Origin: an uncultured Fidelibacterota bacterium
Lineage (GTDB): Bacteria > Marinisomatota > Marinisomatia > Marinisomatales > UBA1611
DNA length: 5,113 bases
Assembly: GCA_913045415.1 (NCBI GenBank)
Contig: CAJWPW010000111.1
Span: 1 to 5,113, forward strand
Direction of reading: 5' to 3'
Every line of letters begins with the position of its first letter. Within the stretch, counting starts at the first letter, position 1. Positions 1-5,113 of the stretch are shown piece by piece. The position numbers and the translations under genes were made by a program. The notes beneath the pieces are model-generated. The model was not told the origin of the DNA. It saw only the letters and a list, made by a program, of their open reading frames with translations, and searched no databases.

Positions 1-969
1 GGTGGCATGTGGGCTGTTTCCCTGACAGACTTTTTCCAGATTATCATAGTGATAATCGGTCTGGCAGTGATTTTGCCAATCGTTATTTCAAAAGTGGGCG
101 GGTTTTCAACCCTTGTTTCCAGTTTGCCGGAAGATAGTTTTCGCATGACACCGAAAGAGGGTGGAACCATTGAATGGCTGAATTATATCCGGGCCTGGAT
201 GGTGATTGGCCTTGGAAACCTTGCAGGACAAGATCTATTGCAACGGTCACTTTCAGCCAAGAGTGAAAAAGTAGCACAAAATTCTGCATACTTGTCATCC
301 GTCATTTATCTGGTATTCGGTATTGTTGCAGTTCTAATCGGAATGACAGGGAGTTTATTGATTCCCGGATTGGAAAATCCGGAATTGGTCATCCCAAAAT
401 TAGCTATCAATTATTTACCGCCAGTGTTGGCTTCCTTTTTTATTAGCGCACTTTTGGCAGCAGTCATGAGCAGTGCAGATAGTTCAATTCTGGCCTGTTC
501 AAGTGTCCTTGGGAAGAATTTACTCCCTTGGATATGGAAATCTGATTCAGATCAATCTGTTCTTAAGTGGACCCGTTTATCCGTTCCCATTTTTGCAGTT
601 TTATCCATGATGGTCGCTTTGTTTGTGGGTGAGGTTTATACCTTATTGCTTGATTCATTCAGCATATTATTGGTTGGACTTTTTGTCCCCCTGGCTGCAG
701 GAGTCTGGTGGCCCAAGGCAAATACCACAGCTGCATTAAGCTCCATGGTTCTTGGAACTGTTTCATGGATCGCATTCAAATTCATAACCCCCGGGATACC
801 TTCTGATATGATTGGCTTGGGCATAGGAATTGGAACCATGGTTCTGGTTACCTTGATGACTCAAGGCAAGGAAACTGCAAATCCCATTAAAGATGTGGAT
901 GGGAATATTCTTCCTTACGCCGACAGATTAGGAACTCTATCGTTTTTTACAGGAAAAAATAAAATCTAG
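1..969 (+). CDS. Sodium:solute symporter (SSS family), C-terminal part, 5' end cut by window
   Basis: This is the C-terminal 322 residues of an inner-membrane sodium-coupled symporter of the SSS family (LeuT fold; relatives include PutP, vSGLT and choline transporters). The reading frame is open to base 1 (Gly-Gly before the ATG at 7), and GGMWAVSLTDF is an internal SSS motif, so the ATG at 7 is not the true start; full-length members have roughly 450-550 residues. Counting from the Met at base 7, hydrophobic segments lie near residues 8-28, 57-76, 97-118, 137-165, 190-208, 211-234, 241-262 and 267-284. GNLAGQDLLQRSLSAKS (70-86) is a typical SSS loop. AVMSSADSS (152-160) matches the helix whose serines contribute to the Na2 site in studied members. 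The soluble tail (residues 289-320, with DVDGN) is ordinary for the family. The substrate cannot be told from this part. The stop TAG overlaps that of the convergent cytochrome gene. The family call is firm. Confidence 0.93.
   Translation, partial: GGMWAVSLTDFFQIIIVIIGLAVILPIVISKVGGFSTLVSSLPEDSFRMTPKEGGTIEWLNYIRAWMVIGLGNLAGQDLLQRSLSAKSEKVAQNSAYLSSVIYLVFGIVAVLIGMTGSLLIPGLENPELVIPKLAINYLPPVLASFFISALLAAVMSSADSSILACSSVLGKNLLPWIWKSDSDQSVLKWTRLSVPIFAVLSMMVALFVGEVYTLLLDSFSILLVGLFVPLAAGVWWPKANTTAALSSMVLGTVSWIAFKFITPGIPSDMIGLGIGIGTMVLVTLMTQGKETANPIKDVDGNILPYADRLGTLSFFTGKNKI
966..969. other. Convergent stop codons interlocked in a CTAG palindrome
   Basis: The symporter ends with TAG at 967-969 on the plus strand and the cytochrome ends with TAG at 968-966 on the minus strand, so the palindrome CTAG supplies both stops. 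There is no intergenic space, and any terminator for either transcript must lie inside the opposite gene. I saw no GC-rich hairpin followed by a T run on either side. Confidence 0.9.
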
Positions 970-3416
970 TTCGTTGGATTTATTTTGTGGGAATGAATTA
1001 ACTGTGCTTCGTTATTTGCGTGAGGATATTTTAATCTTGCCGATTGACTAATGGATAGGGCTTCTTCATCCGGTTTATATTTTAAATAATAATTTTGATG
1101 TTCCCGGGCTTTGTCATGGTTCCCCAGTTTTTTATTCACCAGCATCATATTATAATGAGCTTGTGCATCTTCAGGATCGATCTGGATACCTTCATAATAA
1201 ACATACAAAGCCTGATCATATTCCTGGTTGTAATAGTAGGTCTGACCCAATTCATTTATATTAATTCTATCTTCAGGATGGGTTTTACGTACCTGTTCGA
1301 ATAATTGGATTGCCTTGGCATAGTTGCCCAATTTTTTAGCGATCAACCCGCGAAAAAAAGCCACTTTCGGGAATTTGGGTTTTATGAATTCTGCAAATAA
1401 CAATGCTTGGCTCGCCAAATCAAATTTCCCCTCTTTGATATGAACCCGAGCAAGGTTGATATATCCATCGGCATATTTTGGATTTAATTCCGTCACCTGG
1501 GTAAATGCTGTCCGGGCAGCTTCCAGATTATTTTGTCGGAGCATACCAATGCCGTAATCATTAATCCGAATTGCATCTTCAACTTTGAGATTTAATTTTT
1601 GCGAATGAGCCACAATTGAAACTGTATCCGAAGCCATAGTCACGATGGGGAGGTCAACGGGTTCTTCCAAAAAGGATTCTGTAATTCTGCGGTTGAATTT
1701 TCGATAATTCAGGTTTGCAATGATCTTAAGTCCACCATTCAAGCTATCAGGAACGTCCCATTCATAATGAATCACTTCTGCAGATCCGGGAGGAATGGAA
1801 TTGTTATACAAGGTGGTAACCCACTCATGTGGATTGCGTTTTAAAATGAATTCCCCATGTTTATCTAAAAGAATGCCGCGGAAAAAATGGGCTGACTGGT
1901 CTACAAATTTTTTCCCATCTAATAATCCGCTGCCATAAATGGTTTCTCCATTTTCATTTTGGACAAATACCTGGAGCCATGGTTCATTGGAATCGATTGT
2001 TCCACCTGGAAATTTATGTCCAATTCCTTTTGTCCTGACCACCACATCAATCCGAACATTTGTGCCGGGTTGAAGCGTGATTTTATCCTGCAAAGGACTG
2101 GTGAAATTTCCATTTATCTCTGCACCATAAAAATCTACGGCGATCTTTTCATCTTGCATAAAATCAGTTGTTCTTTTTATCCATTCAGAATTCAGGTGAT
2201 CTTTTAGAGAAGGTAAGGCAGTATTCACTGCATTAAAATAGTGACCCCGAACTTTCCCTGCATCATTCCCTCTATCATTGGAAACTTCTAATCCCATATG
2301 GCAATTCTGGCATTTCAATGGGCTGGACGGCTCATAAAAACTAGCCACAGCATTTCCGCTCACGCCACTGTGGTGCCAGGCATCATATTCATTCTGCCCC
2401 CGTAGCCAACGATAATTATTTTGTGGCTTATCCAGACTTACTTTATGGCACGTCATACAGAAATCACTTTCAGAATGAATAGGAAGTAACATTTTTTGTC
2501 GATGGGCTCGGGGTTCAATCTTGATCAACATTTGATTAATTTTTTGTAATATTCCAGACGAATGACTGAATGGATATTCCACGGGCTGATCTAAGACATA
2601 ATTTCCATTCCCGGTTATATCCTGGATGGATGTGATGCCGTGACATGTTTCGCAGGTGATTCCAGAGTGAGCTTCCTCCACTGTTGTATCCGGTTTCCCA
2701 ACCATCATCCCGGATAAAAGCATAACAGGATCATGGCAAGCTGCACACCATCGAACAGTCGTTGAATCTGCTGTGTCCATGAGGTAATCCACCGATGATT
2801 TATAAAATGGATTATTAAAGGAAGAAAGTCGGTGCACTGATTGTTGCCATTGTGCATAAATATCTGGATGACAGCCACTCGTTCCGCAGCGCTGGGATCG
2901 GTCAATGGCGGACGTATTTAAATAATGCCCCGTTTCCGTTTTTACGGGAGATGGTGAAAATTGGGTTTTATTATTTTCTATTGAAATTGATTTGGAATTG
3001 TAAATTTTATTTACCCCCAGCAAGACACCCACCGCCAAGATAAGACCAATTCCGTGACGGATAAGTTTCTTATTCCGGGTTTGATATTGAACCAATGTGG
3101 CTAAAATAAATCCGATTGCAGAAACTAGATGAAGGGTTACAAGGATTTCTCCCAAATTTCCTATTCTTCCTGTCAAAAAAGTAAAAAATCCAAAAAGAGC
3201 AGTTAGAATAATCAAATAATCTTTTGGTTCAGAAAGGGGCAGTTCTCCTGAATCATATTTTTTGTATAAATGAGTTACACCAAATCCCAAAAAAAGAAGT
3301 CCCGATGTAACATGCGCTAAAACCAAATAATGGTAATAAAAGCCTACCGGTGTGGCCAGCCGGAGAAATGCACCGGTTGATATCTGGACAAGGATCAGAT
3401 ATGCCAAGTAATTCAT
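966..3416 (-). CDS. Membrane-anchored pentaheme cytochrome c with C-terminal TPR domain
   Basis: An 816-residue probable electron-transfer protein. I start it at the ATG at 3416-3414, which overlaps the stop of the TPR gene (TAATG); the frame is open to an ATG at 3491, but that adds 25 polar residues ahead of the first membrane helix and a 76-base overlap. Domains in order: five membrane helices (about 2-20, 28-51, 66-82, 89-110, 121-138), with positive loops YKK (51-53) and RNKKLIR (114-120) placing the N-terminus inside and the rest in the periplasm; five c-heme motifs, CGTSGCH (177-183, a CX4CH), CAACH (224-228), CETCH (255-259), CMTCH (320-324) and CQNCH (369-373); a beta-rich region (about 425-590) with GHKFPGG (466-472), a motif common in multiheme cytochromes; and five TPRs (about 616-785). 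PDIYAQWQQSVH (184-195) resembles cytochrome c554-type proteins. H35, H49, H96 and H121 could bind b heme (inference). No good Shine-Dalgarno precedes the start, so translation is probably coupled to the upstream gene. The redox partner and substrate are unknown. Confidence 0.9.
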   Translation of the reverse strand: MNYLAYLILVQISTGAFLRLATPVGFYYHYLVLAHVTSGLLFLGFGVTHLYKKYDSGELPLSEPKDYLIILTALFGFFTFLTGRIGNLGEILVTLHLVSAIGFILATLVQYQTRNKKLIRHGIGLILAVGVLLGVNKIYNSKSISIENNKTQFSPSPVKTETGHYLNTSAIDRSQRCGTSGCHPDIYAQWQQSVHRLSSFNNPFYKSSVDYLMDTADSTTVRWCAACHDPVMLLSGMMVGKPDTTVEEAHSGITCETCHGITSIQDITGNGNYVLDQPVEYPFSHSSGILQKINQMLIKIEPRAHRQKMLLPIHSESDFCMTCHKVSLDKPQNNYRWLRGQNEYDAWHHSGVSGNAVASFYEPSSPLKCQNCHMGLEVSNDRGNDAGKVRGHYFNAVNTALPSLKDHLNSEWIKRTTDFMQDEKIAVDFYGAEINGNFTSPLQDKITLQPGTNVRIDVVVRTKGIGHKFPGGTIDSNEPWLQVFVQNENGETIYGSGLLDGKKFVDQSAHFFRGILLDKHGEFILKRNPHEWVTTLYNNSIPPGSAEVIHYEWDVPDSLNGGLKIIANLNYRKFNRRITESFLEEPVDLPIVTMASDTVSIVAHSQKLNLKVEDAIRINDYGIGMLRQNNLEAARTAFTQVTELNPKYADGYINLARVHIKEGKFDLASQALLFAEFIKPKFPKVAFFRGLIAKKLGNYAKAIQLFEQVRKTHPEDRININELGQTYYYNQEYDQALYVYYEGIQIDPEDAQAHYNMMLVNKKLGNHDKAREHQNYYLKYKPDEEALSISQSARLKYPHANNEAQLIHSHKINPTN

Positions 3417-3418
3417 TA
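3414..3418 (-). other. TAATG stop/start overlap between the TPR and cytochrome genes
   Basis: On the minus strand the bases 3418-3414 read TAATG: the TPR gene stops at TAA and the cytochrome starts at ATG, sharing one A. The preceding bases (TTGAAATA) contain no Shine-Dalgarno at normal spacing; the nearest purine tract, AAGG, is about 20 bases upstream. This arrangement is typical of termination-reinitiation coupling, which would tie the amount of cytochrome to translation of the TPR protein. Confidence 0.8.
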
Positions 3419-4951
3419 TTTCAATTTGGACTTGAGCCTTTTCAATTCCAATTGTGCATTCTGATCTCCAAAATAGGCTGCTTGTTGCCAAATCTCTGCC
3501 GCAGATTTAAAGTCACCAATTGATTCAAATAATGCAGCTAATTCTTTTTTAATCTCCAAATCTTTGGGCCGATTTGAAATTTGTTTCTGTAGTGTTTTTT
3601 TTGATTTTTCAAAATCAGAGATTTGTTTGAATTTTTCTAAGGTAACCTGCGATGCTTCTTTTTCGCCTAAAGTTCGATAGGCTTGCCCCAAGGCATATAA
3701 TGCTTCAGAATTATTGGGCTCAATCTCTAATGATCTTTCAAAGTTCAACTTCGCTTTTTGGGTCTTTTTTAAATATGAATATGACTGTCCCAGATGAAAT
3801 AAAATGTCTGCATTTGAACCATCAGCCATTAACGCTTTTACTAAATAAAAATTGGCTATTTGTACTTTTTCCTGCTTTAAATGGACTAACCCTAAAAAAT
3901 GGTTAATTTCACTTTGGGTTGAATCAATTTCATGGGCCAACTCCAAGGAGGAAAGGGCTTCATTCAAACGCCCCAAATAATATTGAACAACACCCTGTTT
4001 ATAATATCCCTTCCAGTTTTTTGAATCATAAGATGAAGATATTTGATAAGCTTTAAGAGCATCTTCAAATCGTTCTCCTGATTTATGAATATCGCCTTTT
4101 GCGATCCAGATTTCAGGAATTGATCGATCATATTGATGTGCAGAATCCAATACCGCCAATGCAGTTTTTTCATCATGAAGACTTGAAAAAAATCTGCTTA
4201 GAGAAAGATAATATATGTAAATGGAATGGTTTGCGCGGATTGCCTGCTGTACATGGTCGATCGCTTTGCTATAGTGTCGCATTCCGAAATATGCCAGCCC
4301 CAGGTCATGGTGAACAGAATGAAGGCCTGGCCTTTTTGAAAGAACGCGGAGATATTGGTTTTTGGCATTTTCAAATTCCCCAGATTGGTGAAAAGCCTTT
4401 CCCAGCCAATACTGTCCGCGCATATTTTCCGGATCCAGATTAACTGCATTTTTGAGCCAAAAAACGGCTTCGGTTTTTTGGCCCTGCCTTAAAAATATAT
4501 CTCCAAGGTTCCTGCAAGCCAGAGCATATTTTGGATCAAGGTTATATGCTTTTTTAAAATTAGAAATAGCCTGATCAAACTTTCTTTGTTCCTTTAATAC
4601 AGAACCAAGATTATTATAGACCTTGGAGTTCGTTGAATCTAATTCAGCTGATTTTTGATAAGATAATGTCGCCTCTAGAAATAAATTATTATAATATTGG
4701 ATATTCCCAATGCTGATCCAGGCTTCCGGCTGATCAGGTTGATGCGACAGGCTTTTTTGATAGGTCGAGATTGCTGTCATAGGATCGCCAGACCGGTGTT
4801 GTCCCTCCGCAAGACCGTTCAATGCTTCAACATTCTCTGGATTATTTATAAGGAATTCAGAAAAGAATTTTACAGCCTGGTGGTATTGTTTGTTTTCTAA
4901 CATTAACTGTCCCTGGGACAACTCCTGACTCAGGAGTGGGATTGAAAGCAA
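3416..4951 (-). CDS. Exported TPR-repeat protein (about 13 tetratricopeptide repeats)
   Basis: From the TTG at 4951 this encodes 511 residues made almost wholly of tetratricopeptide repeats: about 13 units of 34 residues in regular register (roughly 10-43, 44-77, and so on to 451), then a further helical repeat-like segment (452-502) and a basic tail ending KRLKSKLK. Clear units include YNNLGSVLKEQRKFDQAIS (112-130) and LFHLGQSYSYLKKTQKAKL (384-402). TPR solenoids bind other proteins; there is no catalytic motif. The frame is open upstream to 4975, and those eight extra codons (INTTVLTI) complete a hydrophobic stretch ending IPLLSQE, which reads as a signal peptide with possible cleavage after LLS, so a periplasmic location is likely. 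The n-region lacks a positive charge, which weakens this. The TTG has no Shine-Dalgarno at normal distance, whereas an excellent one fits an ATC at 4975-4973, giving 519 residues. The stop shares one base with the cytochrome start, so the two are surely cotranscribed. The TPR call is firm; the exact start is not. Confidence 0.92.
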   Translation of the reverse strand: MLSIPLLSQELSQGQLMLENKQYHQAVKFFSEFLINNPENVEALNGLAEGQHRSGDPMTAISTYQKSLSHQPDQPEAWISIGNIQYYNNLFLEATLSYQKSAELDSTNSKVYNNLGSVLKEQRKFDQAISNFKKAYNLDPKYALACRNLGDIFLRQGQKTEAVFWLKNAVNLDPENMRGQYWLGKAFHQSGEFENAKNQYLRVLSKRPGLHSVHHDLGLAYFGMRHYSKAIDHVQQAIRANHSIYIYYLSLSRFFSSLHDEKTALAVLDSAHQYDRSIPEIWIAKGDIHKSGERFEDALKAYQISSSYDSKNWKGYYKQGVVQYYLGRLNEALSSLELAHEIDSTQSEINHFLGLVHLKQEKVQIANFYLVKALMADGSNADILFHLGQSYSYLKKTQKAKLNFERSLEIEPNNSEALYALGQAYRTLGEKEASQVTLEKFKQISDFEKSKKTLQKQISNRPKDLEIKKELAALFESIGDFKSAAEIWQQAAYFGDQNAQLELKRLKSKLK

Positions 4952-4956
4952 AATGG

Positions 4957-5113
4957 TTAATACTGTAGTATTGATGGTTTACCTCCTTCTTCAATGATAT
5001 AGTAATGATTGGCTTTCATATTTTCAAATAGAGCGACTAAGCCACTAGGCCATTGAATGGTCAGTCTATCAATTGATTGGTTTTTGTTTAATCCAAATAA
5101 GACTCGTTTATCG
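4957..5113 (-). CDS. ASPIC/UnbV-domain (CRTAC1-type) protein, C-terminal end only
   Basis: The frame beginning with the codon at 5112 gives 51 residues and a TAA stop at 4959-4957. VLFGLNKNQSIDRLTIQWPSG followed by ALFENMKANHYYIIEEG matches the ASPIC/UnbV C-terminal domain, where the usual pattern is HFGLG, then a D-LTIxWPSG strand, an F-N-- stretch and a final Y-I-EG strand. In known members this domain ends a larger secreted protein carrying FG-GAP/VCBS beta-propeller repeats, often called CRTAC1-like; those repeats would lie beyond the right edge. The molecular role of the domain is poorly defined; extracellular or periplasmic binding is the usual expectation. The last codons (after EEGG) overlap the ribosome binding site and possibly the first codons of the TPR gene, so the genes are almost certainly cotranscribed. 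The fragment is short, but the motif is distinctive. Confidence 0.85.
   Translation of the reverse strand, partial: DKRVLFGLNKNQSIDRLTIQWPSGLVALFENMKANHYYIIEEGGKPSILQY
4981..4990 (-). promoter_or_regulatory. Strong Shine-Dalgarno for the TPR gene, inside the ASPIC/UnbV coding end
   Basis: On the minus strand these bases read AGAAGGAGGT, a near-perfect match to the anti-Shine-Dalgarno sequence. Six bases (TAAACC) separate GGAGG from an ATC at 4975-4973, in frame with the TPR protein. The nearest standard start codon in that frame is the TTG at 4951, 30 bases from GGAGG, which is too far for normal initiation. The site therefore argues for initiation at 4975, on a rare ATC or on an ATG misread in the assembly. 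The bases also encode Glu-Glu-Gly-Gly in the ASPIC/UnbV gene, so a chance purine-rich match cannot be fully excluded. Confidence 0.7.

Noticed and set aside
943..959. Inverted repeat TTTTTT-ACAGG-AAAAAA just before the convergent stops, as a possible bidirectional terminator
   Set aside because: The stem is only six A-T pairs with no GC core, and it lies inside the symporter coding sequence. It is too weak to call an intrinsic terminator.
1095..1304. Plus-strand 69-codon frame with a hydrophobic translation, considered as a small membrane protein
   Set aside because: It is antisense to the cytochrome TPR region, and the hydrophobicity follows from the complement of the charged, AT-rich repeat codons. 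No start signals support it.
3417..3491. N-terminal extension of the cytochrome to the ATG at 3491
   Set aside because: It would overlap the TPR gene by 76 bases, adds a polar segment ahead of the first membrane helix and ignores the well-placed TAATG start at 3416.
4099..4443. Plus-strand open frame of 114 codons inside the TPR gene
   Set aside because: It is antisense to a clear TPR repeat region, its translation has no recognisable domain or repeat, and no ribosome site is evident; it is a shadow frame.
3416..4951. Tandem DNA repeat array suggested by the regular 34-residue periodicity
   Set aside because: The periodicity is at protein level only; the repeats have diverged in nucleotide sequence, as normal for TPR genes, and no near-identical DNA copies are visible.
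4960..5113. Promoter for the TPR-cytochrome pair upstream of the TPR gene
   Set aside because: This stretch is ASPIC/UnbV coding sequence and I saw no convincing paired -35 and -10 elements; cotranscription from outside the window is simpler.

Overview
The window looks like chromosomal DNA from a Gram-negative bacterium with AT-leaning base composition. A multiheme cytochrome c, an exported TPR protein and an ASPIC/UnbV (CRTAC1-type) protein, beside a sodium/solute symporter, is a gene style I associate with FCB-group or Marinimicrobia-like marine lineages. That placement is a weak inference from gene content; there is no rRNA or marker gene here to confirm it.

Layout. Bases 1-969 (+) hold the C-terminal two-thirds or so of a sodium:solute symporter (SSS family), cut by the left edge. 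Its stop codon interlocks with the stop of a convergent gene at a CTAG palindrome (966-969). The rest of the window is one minus-strand transcription unit, read from the right edge leftwards: (i) the last 51 codons of an ASPIC/UnbV-domain protein (4957-5113, cut by the right edge); (ii) a TPR-only protein of about 13 repeats with a signal-peptide-like N-terminus (3416-4951, or up to 4975); (iii) an 816-residue protein joining five membrane helices, five c-type heme motifs, a beta-rich domain and five TPRs (966-3416). The junctions are very tight: ii and iii overlap by one base (TAATG), and the i/ii boundary carries a strong Shine-Dalgarno inside the end of gene i. No intergenic stretch is long enough to hold a promoter, so the operon promoter lies outside the window.

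How the genes may work together. Topology and histidine placement in gene iii suggest a membrane module that could hold two b hemes and pass electrons to a periplasmic pentaheme domain, whose TPR tail could dock a partner. The exported TPR protein and the ASPIC/UnbV protein are the obvious partner candidates. This is inference; no substrate can be read from the sequence. The symporter is on the other strand and is probably unrelated.

Main oddities: the TPR gene has a near-perfect Shine-Dalgarno placed for an ATC codon rather than a standard start; the first heme motif of the cytochrome is CX4CH rather than CXXCH; and the b-type/pentaheme/TPR fusion is unusual. There is no gene-free stretch over 300 bases, and I saw no RNA gene, mobile element, CRISPR array or convincing terminator.
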